This document shows, piece by piece, positions 54,318 through 62,976 of a stretch of DNA of 64,000 nt. How positions within the stretch are numbered: the stretch's first letter is position 1; each line of letters starts with the position of its first letter. The stretch is from contig CP138327.1 of assembly GCA_037956075.1 (NCBI GenBank), positions 620,001-684,000 on the forward strand. The letters are read 5' to 3'. The stretch is from Catillopecten margaritatus gill symbiont (GTDB lineage: Bacteria > Pseudomonadota > Gammaproteobacteria > PS1 > Pseudothioglobaceae). A program made the translations under genes and the position numbers. The notes beneath the pieces are model-generated. The model was not told the origin of the DNA and did not search any database. It saw only the letters and a list, made by a program, of their open reading frames with translations.

Positions 54318-55571
54318 TTAATATTCCAACATTGTTTGTTTTATTTTACCCAATATCCCTTTTCCATTGCTTGATTGTTGCGCCTTAACAATAGATTTGT
54401 CATTGTCAAATAATAACAACCCTAAAGCACACGAATACTCTGGTGCCAATAAATCATAGTTTGAAGAAATAGAATTGGTATCCACACGAATTAAATCAGT
54501 GTTGACAATGCCTATCTTAACCCTTTTCCTAAAGTGGCTAAACATTAAATCATTACACCCCTTAATTTTTGCACCACCACCCACCAAAATAAAACCCGAG
54601 TTAAGTGGACGATACAACTCTTTGGTTTTTAATTTTTTTCTAATCAATGAAAATAATTCTGAATAAGCCACTTCAATTACTTCAATCAATGAATGCTGCG
54701 ACAAATAATAATCACTTGAATCATCAGCCTGTCGAAATTGAATAAGTTTATCCTCTACAAGGGTTTTAGCTTGTGCACACCCATATTTTATCTTTAAGCG
54801 CTCAGCCTCCTCAAAAGAAGTATTAAAGGCATCCGCAATATCACGAGTAACTTGTTTTGCACCCGCTTGAATGACAACACTATAAACAATACCGCCACCT
54901 TTAAACACAGACAAACCCATTACCTCTGAGCCAATATCAACCAAGCAAACACCACGCTCTTTCTCATTTTCTGTTAAATAAGGCTCACTACTCGCCATTG
55001 AATTTGGCACAACATCAGAAAAACCCAATTTATTTTGATCAAGGCTTCTTTGAATTCTCTTTACAGATTGACTGGGTGCAGCAGCAACATGCATGCTAAT
55101 TTTTAAGTTTCTTGCTTTCTCTCCAATCAGCTCATCACCTTGATGCGTAGAGGTGTTTTCATCTAGTGTGTAATGATGTATGACGCTATTAATGATTTTA
55201 TGGCTATCTGGAATGACGACTGACTGTGCAATTTTAATGACATGCTCCACATCTTTTTTACTGACTTTCTCAGAGACATGCGTCTCAGATTCACGGTTAT
55301 TAACAATAAGTTTTGCATCTGAAATATTAGCAACCACACTATGAAAATTAGTATTACAACTTAAAATAGCATCGTCCTTGACTCTTTTAATGGCTTTAGC
55401 GACCTCATCAACATCCACAATTTCACCCTTATGAACACCAACAGATTCACCTCGTGCATGCCCAAAAATTTCCAGCCGTCCGTTTTTTTCATTCGCAAGC
55501 AAAATCACAATCTTGCTACTACCAACATCAATACTAACAACAAAATGTTCGTCAAAATGTTCTTTAGCCAT
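54318..55571 (-). CDS. ftsA: Cell division protein FtsA
   Basis: 417 residues of the actin-like FtsA family. IDVGSSKIVILLA at residues 14-26 is the phosphate 1 loop, the SHS2/1C insert lies in the first third, VDIGSEVMGLSVF is phosphate 2, GGGAKIKGC the adenosine motif, and the C-terminal KGILGKIKQTMLEY is an amphipathic membrane anchor. FtsA normally tethers FtsZ to the membrane. ftsZ is not between ftsA and lpxC, and upstream only a 36-codon frame is left in the ftsQ position. The protein itself looks full length, so it may have a role independent of an adjacent ftsZ. Confidence 0.94.
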   Translation of the reverse strand: MAKEHFDEHFVVSIDVGSSKIVILLANEKNGRLEIFGHARGESVGVHKGEIVDVDEVAKAIKRVKDDAILSCNTNFHSVVANISDAKLIVNNRESETHVSEKVSKKDVEHVIKIAQSVVIPDSHKIINSVIHHYTLDENTSTHQGDELIGEKARNLKISMHVAAAPSQSVKRIQRSLDQNKLGFSDVVPNSMASSEPYLTENEKERGVCLVDIGSEVMGLSVFKGGGIVYSVVIQAGAKQVTRDIADAFNTSFEEAERLKIKYGCAQAKTLVEDKLIQFRQADDSSDYYLSQHSLIEVIEVAYSELFSLIRKKLKTKELYRPLNSGFILVGGGAKIKGCNDLMFSHFRKRVKIGIVNTDLIRVDTNSISSNYDLLAPEYSCALGLLLFDNDKSIVKAQQSSNGKGILGKIKQTMLEY

Positions 55572-55682
55572 TTAAAACACCCCTCTCTTTACTGTCCACA
55601 AATACTTCACCGCATTAAAATTCAACAACTGAGAAAAACCCGACGGGGCGTTATTGACCAATGCTGTTTTTGCTGTTTTCAT
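55572..55682 (-). pseudogene. 36-codon open frame in the ftsQ position
   Basis: The frame reads MKTAKTALVNNAPSGFSQLL with the continuation NFNAVKYLWTVKRGVF and stops directly before the ftsA ATG (TAAATG). It looks like a cytoplasmic N-terminal tail that would lead into a membrane span, as in FtsQ, but the span and periplasmic domain are absent. A truncated ftsQ or an unrelated leader are both possible; there is no recognisable family motif. Confidence 0.4.
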
Positions 55683-55700
55683 ATTTTTATTCTTAATTTA

Positions 55701-57173
55701 TTATAGTTTGCGTGAATACTTCCTAAAGGCTTGGATGGTTTGGTAAATTAACAAACCCTCAATAATTCTAAAAGAAAAATCAATGGCGTAAGTCCCAAAA
55801 TCCCAGCTGCCTTGTATAAATTTTGTTTTATGCGTTGGGTTTAAAAATTCAAACCAATTGTTCCAGTATTCAAATACTAAAACTGGCATATCTAAATTAT
55901 TTAATAGACAACTGTACAAAAAAATAGAAAAACCAATCAACCAAAGTAACGGCTTCCACCAATTCAAACCAAAATTATTAGTATATTTATTAAAGGCTAG
56001 TATCATTTTATTAGCAAATTCTTTTCTCCATTTAGTGATTTGCCAATGATGTTCTATTTCTTTTTGATAAAAAACTAACGCTTCTTGCTGGTCGTTATTT
56101 CTTATCATGACATTTTTTAAAGTTCTATAGGTATCTCGTTTTTTGGCGATTCTTATTCTTTCGGCTTTATAATTATTAAATAGCCATTCACTCAAGTTTA
56201 AATCATTCCATTTTTTTGGATAATCAGGTCTACCATATTGCCCAACTTCTATCTCTCGTTTCCACCGCACATTTGTATAATCAATTTCAGTAAAAATATT
56301 ATCGAACATTTCCACTCTAGCAAACGAGGTTAGATTAACACTCTGAAAATCTGTTTTACCTATTGAGGTATTGTCAATTTGAAATCTTGGGTTATAGCTT
56401 TTTTCTTTATCATATTCTTCTGACAAAATATTAATCTTATAAAGTTTAAACTTGCCAATATTTCTAAAATTGGTTAATTTAAAAGATTGAAAATGACAAT
56501 CACCAATATTTAATTCAGCATTTTGCGGCAAGCGTAAATTTGATAAAACAAAGTTTTCAACTTTTAAAAAACCAACTCTCAAATAAGCTCCGTCGTCAGC
56601 TGTGCAATCAGTGATTTTTATTTTTGCTAATTCGGCTTTATTTTGTTGCAAGTATGGACATCTATCTTCTTCAGATAAAGGTTTGCCACCTTCAACAAAT
56701 GGATCACTAAAAAAAGTTTCGTAATTGCGAATTTTTAATTTTTTACCAAAATTACACTTACTAAATTGTAATTCTGTCTGTCCATTTGAAACCTCACTCT
56801 TATCAAAATCAAACAATAATTTTTTAACAAAATCATTTTTACCAAAGGATAATAGTTTGTATTTTGTAATACTACCCATAATCCTGTTTCTCCCTAAGCT
56901 AACATTTTTATTAAAAATAGAAAGAGCAAAACTCAAATCTTCTGCACAACTTGCTGATGTCATATTTGAAGAGGGAATAAGAAAATCTGATATTGATATG
57001 TCTAGATCAAAAAAATAATGCCCATATGGTCTGTTACTTTTTGCGTGACATCGCTTAATGATACTTATATCACCTTTATCTTCTATAACAATATACTTTT
57101 GAGCATTAATTTCAACATAATTATTCTCAATAATGTCATAATCAGTTCCACGGTAATTTATTTTTTCTGTCAT
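55701..57173 (-). CDS. Pentapeptide-like membrane protein, larger paralogue
   Basis: 490 residues. The middle (about 180-310) reads as a right-handed beta-helix type repeat (ITDCTADDGAYLRVGFLKVE, LRLPQNAELNIGDCHFQSFK, IDNTSIGKTDFQSVNLTSFA), followed by an amphipathic stretch RDTYRTLKNVMIRNNDQQEA and two or three membrane spans near the C terminus. The same series occurs in the gene at 62977, so the two are paralogues. Function unknown; the layout suggests a membrane sensor or channel-like protein with a cytoplasmic repeat domain. It stands where ftsQ or murB-type genes usually lie, next to a toxin-antitoxin pair. No signal peptide is apparent. Confidence 0.65.
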   Translation of the reverse strand: MTEKINYRGTDYDIIENNYVEINAQKYIVIEDKGDISIIKRCHAKSNRPYGHYFFDLDISISDFLIPSSNMTSASCAEDLSFALSIFNKNVSLGRNRIMGSITKYKLLSFGKNDFVKKLLFDFDKSEVSNGQTELQFSKCNFGKKLKIRNYETFFSDPFVEGGKPLSEEDRCPYLQQNKAELAKIKITDCTADDGAYLRVGFLKVENFVLSNLRLPQNAELNIGDCHFQSFKLTNFRNIGKFKLYKINILSEEYDKEKSYNPRFQIDNTSIGKTDFQSVNLTSFARVEMFDNIFTEIDYTNVRWKREIEVGQYGRPDYPKKWNDLNLSEWLFNNYKAERIRIAKKRDTYRTLKNVMIRNNDQQEALVFYQKEIEHHWQITKWRKEFANKMILAFNKYTNNFGLNWWKPLLWLIGFSIFLYSCLLNNLDMPVLVFEYWNNWFEFLNPTHKTKFIQGSWDFGTYAIDFSFRIIEGLLIYQTIQAFRKYSRKL

Positions 57174-57231
57174 AGTATTAATCCGTATTTATTTATACAC
57201 ATCGCCACGACTGTCTATTTATGCTCATCTT

Positions 57232-57561
57232 TTAACCCACATATTTTTCTATCATTGCTTGCAGTACAGGCTTTTTAATGGTGTCGATGTCGCTTTTTGA
57301 AAAAATATCAAGTAGATAAATTTCGTTATCAAGGGCTTTGAAAAAATAAACGATACGAAAGCCACCGCTTTTACCTTGGTTACTTGAGCTATTTTTAAGA
57401 CGAATTTTGTAAAAGTTATCGCCTAAGTCAACGGCATTATGGTTACCTAATTCTAAAGTATTAATCAGTCCTTCATAATCATCGGCAAATCTTTTGTATT
57501 TTTTAGCAAGTTTTTTAACTGATTTTTTAAACGAATGAATCTCTAATATTTCAGGCTTCAT
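57232..57561 (-). CDS. RelE/ParE-family toxin
   Basis: 109 residues: HSFKKSVKKLAKKYKRFADD, GNHNAVDLGDNFYKIRLKNS, GKSGGFRIVYFFKALDNEIY and LLDIFSKSDIDTIKKPVLQ form the RelE-like fold of a type II toxin. The basic N-terminal helix and the central GGFRIVY strand are typical. It probably cleaves mRNA in the ribosome or acts on gyrase; which cannot be told. The ATG overlaps the antitoxin stop by 11 bp. The cognate antitoxin is immediately upstream. Intact. Confidence 0.85.
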   Translation of the reverse strand: MKPEILEIHSFKKSVKKLAKKYKRFADDYEGLINTLELGNHNAVDLGDNFYKIRLKNSSSNQGKSGGFRIVYFFKALDNEIYLLDIFSKSDIDTIKKPVLQAMIEKYVG

Positions 57562-57823
57562 TTTTCATCTCAAGAAGTGTATCTCTTGCACTAATTTTTG
57601 GAATTTCACCCCTAAGCATCTGCCCAACTTCGCTCATTGCTTCGTCTAAACGCTGATGAACTCGTTTTTCTTTTTGTTTTTTCAGCATGCTTTTGACAGC
57701 TTCATTAATGAAGGTTGAGCGATTAATATCAAAGTCTTCTAACAATTCATCAATTTCTTTGAGTAAATAAACGGGCATTCTGAGTCCAACTTGTTTGGTT
57801 TCTAATTGTTCTAAAGTGTGCAT
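57551..57823 (-). CDS. Ribbon-helix-helix antitoxin
   Basis: 90 residues. The N-terminal VGLRMPVYLLKEIDELLEDF with INRSTFINEAVKSMLKKQ is a ribbon-helix-helix DNA-binding domain, and the C-terminal part (EVGQMLRGEIPKISARDTLL) would embrace the toxin. Acts as antitoxin and operon repressor for the RelE-like toxin downstream. An 8-bp inverted repeat 19-60 bp upstream may be its operator. Typical length for such antitoxins. Confidence 0.85.
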   Translation of the reverse strand: MHTLEQLETKQVGLRMPVYLLKEIDELLEDFDINRSTFINEAVKSMLKKQKEKRVHQRLDEAMSEVGQMLRGEIPKISARDTLLEMKNEA

Positions 57824-57841
57824 TTTTGACCTCTTTTTGAA

Positions 57842-57882
57842 AATGGTATTTAAGAATATTATATATTATTTTATATACCATT
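57842..57882. promoter_or_regulatory. Inverted repeat upstream of the RHH antitoxin
   Basis: AATGGTAT (57842-57849) and its exact complement ATACCATT (57875-57882) flank a 25-bp stretch of A/T including TATTATAT-type -10 elements. A pair of half-sites around a promoter is a common operator form for antitoxin autoregulation. Confidence 0.35.
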
Positions 57883-57905
57883 GTTTAACAAATTTTTAAC
57901 TGTTG

Positions 57906-58868
57906 TCAATCTCTCTCGCTGCCACTTTCTACAAACGCCAACCATTGGTACAAATGCGTCAATTCGACGGTTTTTCCACTGAGTAATTGCCTAAATCTTC
58001 TGGCATTCGGCTGCCCGTGATACAAACCCAAAATATGCCGAGTCATTGAACGAATTGGCACCCCTTTGGCATTCTGTTCTTTCATATAATTAATAAACTG
58101 CGACAATACTTGTTCACGCGATTTTGTGGTGGTTTTTTTGCCATAAATCTGCCCATCCACCGCACTCAACAAATACGGCTGATGATACGCCGCCCGCCCT
58201 ACCATCACACTATCTACCTGGGTCAAATGTTGCTGCGCCTCATCTATCGTTGTCACTCCACCATTAATGCCAATCGTCAACTGCGGGAAATCTCGTTTAA
58301 TCTGATACACCCACTCATAATTCAACGGTGGTACGGTGCGATTTTCCTTTGGACTCAACCCCTGTAACCAAGCCTTGCGCGCATGAATCACAAAATTCTC
58401 ACACCCCGCATCTGCCACCTGCGTTACAAAATCCACCAATTCCTCATAATGCTCCATCTCATCCACCCCAATCCGTGATTTCACACTCACTGGAATATCA
58501 CACCCCTGCCGCATCGCATCCACACACTGCGCCACCACCGCTGGCGTTTGCATCAAACATGCGCCAAAACTCCCCGACTGCACCCGATCTGACGGACACC
58601 CGACATTGATATTAACCTCCCCGTACCCCCATTCCTGCACAATCTTCGCACAAGCCGCCATCTCCACTGGTTCACTTCCACCCAACTGCAACACCAACGG
58701 ATGCTCCACCGCATTAAAATCTAACAACCGATTTTTATCCCCATGCAAAATCGCCTTACTCGTTACCATCTCCGACCACAACTGCGTCTCTTTTGACAAC
58801 AACCGATGAAAAACCCGGCAATGTCTATCCGTCCAATCCATCATTGGGGCTACTGAGAATTTATGCAT
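57906..58868 (-). CDS. dusA: tRNA-dihydrouridine synthase A
   Basis: About 320 residues from the ATG at 58868. The FMN site FSVAPMMDWTDRHCR opens the protein and NINVGCPSDRVQSGSFGACL holds the catalytic Cys; FVIHARKAWLQGLSPKENR is a DusA signature, and the helical tRNA-binding end is present. Forms dihydrouridine in the tRNA D-loop. The frame could extend 8 codons further, but the FMN motif is properly spaced from this Met. The start overlaps the mcrC stop by 8 bp, so a core gene has become linked to a restriction island. Confidence 0.92.
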   Translation of the reverse strand: MHKFSVAPMMDWTDRHCRVFHRLLSKETQLWSEMVTSKAILHGDKNRLLDFNAVEHPLVLQLGGSEPVEMAACAKIVQEWGYGEVNINVGCPSDRVQSGSFGACLMQTPAVVAQCVDAMRQGCDIPVSVKSRIGVDEMEHYEELVDFVTQVADAGCENFVIHARKAWLQGLSPKENRTVPPLNYEWVYQIKRDFPQLTIGINGGVTTIDEAQQHLTQVDSVMVGRAAYHQPYLLSAVDGQIYGKKTTTKSREQVLSQFINYMKEQNAKGVPIRSMTRHILGLYHGQPNARRFRQLLSGKTVELTHLYQWLAFVESGSERD

Positions 58869-60072
58869 TAAGTGGTGGCAACTGAATGCCAATTTTTTTA
58901 AATTCTTTGAATTGCTTTATTTTTTCTGCACTGTCCCACAAGTTACCAGTGAGTTCTTTTCCATTTTCGCTTGGATAGATAATCAAACACTTGGCTATCT
59001 CTTCTTTTAAACCTGATTCTCCACGGATTTTTATATCTCTGCCGTAGCCTGATAATTGGCGAATATCTTCAATTTTATAATCATACTCATCGCCATAACC
59101 CGTTTTGTATTTGGTATCAACAACCATATCGTCCACTAAAAAATCAACCTCTGTTTTTTTACTGCCCTTAACTTGATACTTGACTTCATTATTCTCCAAA
59201 AGCAACGCATAAACATATTTTTCAAACAACAAACTCATATCAATCCAAAACGGTGGGGTTTGATTTGTGGCGTTGGTATTTTGTAGATTATAAGCAAAGC
59301 GTTTGAGTATCATTTTTGCCAATTTTAATGCCGTAGAATAATCTTTAAAAAAGGCATTATTTTTAAACCCTTTCATCTCTCTAACCTCAATATCATCACT
59401 CACTAACTCAAACGGCGCTAAACAATATGCCAGTGTTTGTGGTAGTTTATCCTCGGTTTTAATCTTCGATTTTGCAAGATACGATTGCACAAATTTTAAA
59501 GCTTTTTTAAGCAAACGATTTTCAGCGCAATTAATACCAAATTCTTGATAATGACACACTGTTTTATGATTTTGTCCTTTGAAAATATTGTGTTTTAGCG
59601 TTTTCCCAATATTGATTTTGCCCTTAACCTTAGCATTGAGATTTTGCTCAACTGAGTAATAATTTTTCTTCAACCCTTTGCGTGCAATGGCTTTCATCAC
59701 TTGCAAAAAATGAATAATAAGCAAGGGCGTTATCTCAAATTTATTACTGTCTAATTCAATCTTTGGCTGATTAAAATCAATCTGATAAATATCGGATAAT
59801 TTCTGGCTAACTTGAGGATGCTCAAAACACTTTAAAAACATGGTCAGATAATCAAGGCCTTTGATTTTTGGCTCAATTTGTAAGGCTAATTGATTTTCCT
59901 CCAACCAACACGCACCTATAAAATAACTGGTTTTTAAGACTTGCTTATTATTTTTATCCCAGTCGTAATACAAACCACAAAAATTATCGCCTTTAAACTT
60001 ATTGGTAACACCTTTTAAGGAGCAGCCAAAGTTTTGAATTAAAGTTTTGTGCTCTTGGGTTTTAATTAACAT
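58861..60072 (-). CDS. mcrC: McrC-family restriction component (nuclease)
   Basis: 403 residues of the McrBC 5-methylcytosine restriction family. The C-terminal PD-(D/E)xK core is YQVKGSKKTEVDFLVDDMVV with DTKYK, where the catalytic Asp, Asp/Glu and Lys can be read; the N-terminal part with FIGACWLEENQLALQIEPKI is a typical McrC region. McrC activates the McrB motor and cuts modified DNA. The start is immediately upstream of the truncated parE. It is read in the same direction as mcrB, separated by the truncated toxin-antitoxin pair. Intact. Confidence 0.87.
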   Translation of the reverse strand: MLIKTQEHKTLIQNFGCSLKGVTNKFKGDNFCGLYYDWDKNNKQVLKTSYFIGACWLEENQLALQIEPKIKGLDYLTMFLKCFEHPQVSQKLSDIYQIDFNQPKIELDSNKFEITPLLIIHFLQVMKAIARKGLKKNYYSVEQNLNAKVKGKINIGKTLKHNIFKGQNHKTVCHYQEFGINCAENRLLKKALKFVQSYLAKSKIKTEDKLPQTLAYCLAPFELVSDDIEVREMKGFKNNAFFKDYSTALKLAKMILKRFAYNLQNTNATNQTPPFWIDMSLLFEKYVYALLLENNEVKYQVKGSKKTEVDFLVDDMVVDTKYKTGYGDEYDYKIEDIRQLSGYGRDIKIRGESGLKEEIAKCLIIYPSENGKELTGNLWDSAEKIKQFKEFKKIGIQLPPLNA

Positions 60073-60128
60073 TTATAAATATCTTTTAGCCAAAACTCAG
60101 CCTCATTAGTCCAATTGATAATTACCAT
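60066..60128 (-). pseudogene. Truncated ParE-type toxin start
   Basis: From the ATG at 60128 (overlapping the antitoxin end) it reads MVIINWTNEAEFWLKDIYKC and stops, 20 codons in. The sequence is the N-terminal helix of RelE/ParE toxins. The ORF ends inside the mcrC start region (TAA at 60066-60068), so a deletion has joined the toxin start to mcrC. Confidence 0.65.
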
Positions 60129-60301
60129 TGAGTGATTTTGTCTTGCATTTCTTGATTAGAAATCACTTTACCTGAGCTCGAGTCTTGAATGCCTTTTTCT
60201 ATCATTTTTGCAAAAGCAAGTTCTTTTAAAATTTCATCATAAGAAACATCTTCTGGCATACTGTCAATAATGTTCTTGGTTTTTTCTTTAATAGCAATCA
60301 T
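60122..60301 (-). CDS. Small antitoxin-like protein
   Basis: 59 residues, MIAIKEKTKNIIDSMPEDVS with the continuation YDEILKELAFAKMIEKGIQDSSSGK, then VISNQEMQDKITQW. The pattern (helical N-terminal segment, then an E-x-G-x-x-D block and S-x-E-x-M near the end) is common to small RelB/ParD-like antitoxins paired with ParE-type toxins. Its final codons overlap the start of the truncated toxin (CAATGGTAA). It follows the mcrB AAA+ part after 4 bp. With the toxin gone, it is an orphan antitoxin. Confidence 0.6.
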   Translation of the reverse strand: MIAIKEKTKNIIDSMPEDVSYDEILKELAFAKMIEKGIQDSSSGKVISNQEMQDKITQW

Positions 60302-60304
60302 TTT

Positions 60305-61111
60305 TTACCCTTTGATTTGTATAGTCTTTAAGTCATTTATTTTATCTTTTTCACAAGTCAAAACCCCATCTTTTAAATACTCATACAAAATTGGTTTAAT
60401 TTCATATTTTAATGCCTGTTTTAAATCATCGGCTAAAAAATAACTATGCCCAATCATCACATCATTTAACTCGAACTCTTCCGATAAGTACTCATTAAAT
60501 AAATGTTTGATTTCTCCAAATAAAGATTTTGCATTTTTTGGAATAACACTCTCATCAGTATTAACATCCACAAACGCAAAACGCCGACGAATGGCATAAT
60601 CAATATGCCCTACCGACCTATCTGCGGTATTCATCGTGCCGATAATATATAAATTCTCAGGCAAAACAATCTCCCGACTGCCATCCAATTCATACATACT
60701 CTCCACCGCCTCGCCCCGATATTCCAAAGCATAAATCAACTCACCCAGCACACTGGATAAATTTGCTCGGTTAATTTCATCGATAATCAATACAAAATTT
60801 GTAGGCTTTCTATCCTCATCTTTGGCTAACTTATATTCTTTGTTTGCATTCTCTGCCATTTCTGCCAATACTTTATTTTGCACTTTATAGCTTACCTGCC
60901 CATCGTCAGTAGTTGTTGCCACAATCCCACGCACAAAATCTTCATAACTATAAGCAGGGTGAAATTGGATTAGTTTGTAATTATTAGGAGCCATTTCTTC
61001 GGCAATTTCTTTGGCTTCTCTAGTTTTTCCAGTACCTGGCGAACCTTGTAAAATAATTTGTTTTTTGTGTTTTAATAATTTAATTTTTTTTTGCAATTCT
61101 TCATTAATCAT
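60305..61111 (-). CDS. mcrB: McrB-type AAA+ GTPase module
   Basis: 268 residues that hold the whole AAA+ domain of McrB: Walker A GSPGTGKT at about 24-31, Walker B VLIIDEINRANLS, the McrB signature MNTADRSVGHID and arginine finger-type RRRF. The motor translocates on DNA and is stimulated by McrC. Upstream sequence continues the same protein in shifted frames (61129-61332, then 61316-62764), so this part is probably the end of a single mcrB gene. The ATG at 61111 is in-frame in the middle of the restored protein and may be used as a secondary start. The gene order mcrB-(antitoxin)-mcrC is otherwise normal. Confidence 0.85.
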   Translation of the reverse strand: MINEELQKKIKLLKHKKQIILQGSPGTGKTREAKEIAEEMAPNNYKLIQFHPAYSYEDFVRGIVATTTDDGQVSYKVQNKVLAEMAENANKEYKLAKDEDRKPTNFVLIIDEINRANLSSVLGELIYALEYRGEAVESMYELDGSREIVLPENLYIIGTMNTADRSVGHIDYAIRRRFAFVDVNTDESVIPKNAKSLFGEIKHLFNEYLSEEFELNDVMIGHSYFLADDLKQALKYEIKPILYEYLKDGVLTCEKDKINDLKTIQIKG

Positions 61112-61332
61112 ATTTTTTTCCTTTACTTTTAAACATATTTTATCAACACCAATATCTTGTAAAGTTTTATTAAAAAAGGTGTTAGTATCAAGTTTTCAAA
61201 ATAGCAATAATCATTTACTTTTATAAAAGTAGAATTATGATTCGGTGTCCACCACTTCTGCTCTCCATTATATTTATTGTCATTCCCATCTAATTGTTTG
61301 ATAATTTTATATTCTCTATAAATCCATATCAT
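61112..61332 (-). pseudogene. Frame-shifted middle part of mcrB
   Basis: In a second frame the sequence continues the N-terminal part: YREYKIIKQLDGNDNKYNGE, then WWTPNHNSTFIKVND and CYFENLILTPF. Adding two bases near 61320 (TTTATAG to TTTATATAG) and one T to the TTTTTT run near 61170 joins it to the upstream and downstream frames. It looks like an EVE/PUA-type segment. Either real decay or sequence error in repeat runs. Confidence 0.7.
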
Positions 61333-62764
61333 CTGGATTTAAAATTTCACTAACCACTTCAACTAAGCGTTTAATATTACTTCCATGTGACAACAAAACT
61401 ACATCACCTATTTTTACATTATTTTTAAAATTATCAGCTTGCGTATATTCTGACTTCCCTTTTGATTTAGTATTTGTATGAAGCGATATCTTATTATCGT
61501 GCAACCATTCATTTCTAAAAGATTCGGTATCAGAACCATGGGACATTTTCCAAATATTTGGCGTTAAAGTTAAAGAATAAATCCCTTGCTCTTTCAAATA
61601 ATCTATAAAAGAATTTCTATGTTTTTCATCTGAACTAATGCTACTCTCTTCGCCATTCCAAACTTTGTGACCACCCCATTGCGAGTGAAACCTGTGTTTC
61701 TTATTGTTTATTGTGTAAGTTTCTGTCCAATAACGATAGTGCAAGGTCTTATTGTCTTCTACCCCTTTATCGTTTTCTTCTATTTCTTTAATTGTCTTTA
61801 TTAGCGGATAAGAGGTTGTGCCAAAATTATCGCTTGTTAACTCATCTATTTGATTAGGATTATTATTTAAATAATCAATTATTTGAGGAATATAGGATTT
61901 AACTAATTGATTTATTTTCACATAATTAACGGCTTCTTGTATCCATTTACCCTGTTTTTCATTACCATTATCGTCATAAAGATAAAAAGTATTAGCTTGA
62001 CCCATTGCTCCACTTCCCCTGGGTATTTCATAATCTCTACTATCTGGACTTAATAAGACAGCCTTACTCTGAGTTTTAATATTGTAAGCATCATATCTGC
62101 CTTGGTCATAATTATCATTATTTTGAATTGAACCGTAAACCGTGGCATCTTTATAATATCCAACGATATTATTGTCAGCCACAAAAATAACTAAAACCCC
62201 GTTTACACTGTCTGCATCTTCATTGACTATCGGATCTATTTTTTTTAAATTCATCCCTCCAGTTTTAGACGAAGATTGAACAAAACCCTTAAATATCCCA
62301 TCACGAATTTTAAAATTAAACCTTTCGTGAGCTAGATTGTCTTTGGTATAACTGCCACCACCTTCTTGGGTATCACCGTCAATATCTTGATAATATTCCA
62401 TTGATGTTATTCTGCAAAATAATACTTTTTCCATATTTTCTTGTTTTACTCCTGCATAATATCTCACAACCTCTTCTATCTTTTCAGGTTTTACTTTGTA
62501 TCTTTCATTTTGGTCATTTTCATTATTAAATTTAAAATTACTTTTTAAAAAATCAAGAATATCTCCTTTGTTATTGCCATCTATTCCAACACCATACTCA
62601 TTCTTTTTTATATTTACATTCAATGAACTAATAGACTTACCTATTAGTTTAAGACTAGCATTTCCTTTTTTCCATTGGTCGCTATCAAAATCTGCCACAG
62701 GCTCTATCGTTTCAATGCTTTCAACAATTTTTTGTAATTTTTTTCTTAATTCTTCTTGATTCAT
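61316..62764 (-). CDS. N-terminal recognition part of McrB-like protein
   Basis: 482 residues, mostly alpha/beta and polar, with no motif known to me in residues 1-330. The C-terminal part (from about 380) reads WGGHKVWNGEESSISS, then TLTPNIWKMSHGSD and KIGDVVLLSHGSNIKRLVEVVSEI, which looks like a modified-base-binding domain of type IV restriction enzymes (EVE/PUA-like). The frame ends at TAG at 61316 and the protein continues in the next frame, so it is the N-terminal half of the same mcrB gene as 60305-61111. The restored gene would be about 815 codons. As it stands it may be a separate targeting subunit or a dead gene. Confidence 0.65.
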   Translation of the reverse strand: MNQEELRKKLQKIVESIETIEPVADFDSDQWKKGNASLKLIGKSISSLNVNIKKNEYGVGIDGNNKGDILDFLKSNFKFNNENDQNERYKVKPEKIEEVVRYYAGVKQENMEKVLFCRITSMEYYQDIDGDTQEGGGSYTKDNLAHERFNFKIRDGIFKGFVQSSSKTGGMNLKKIDPIVNEDADSVNGVLVIFVADNNIVGYYKDATVYGSIQNNDNYDQGRYDAYNIKTQSKAVLLSPDSRDYEIPRGSGAMGQANTFYLYDDNGNEKQGKWIQEAVNYVKINQLVKSYIPQIIDYLNNNPNQIDELTSDNFGTTSYPLIKTIKEIEENDKGVEDNKTLHYRYWTETYTINNKKHRFHSQWGGHKVWNGEESSISSDEKHRNSFIDYLKEQGIYSLTLTPNIWKMSHGSDTESFRNEWLHDNKISLHTNTKSKGKSEYTQADNFKNNVKIGDVVLLSHGSNIKRLVEVVSEILNPDDMDL

Positions 62765-62976
62765 TTTTAAATACCCCTATCCATTTTAAAGAACATTCAC
62801 ATTGCCAACAACACCTTTCAGCATCTTACCGATAAACGCATTAATGGACATATCTTCTTTTAAAAATATCAAGAATGCTTCAAATGCACTTCTAAAACAT
62901 CGTTCCAATTCTTTTTTTACTCTACCCTCTTAAAGGTGTTATCTTCACTCAGTAAAGGTCATCAATTGAATTTAGG

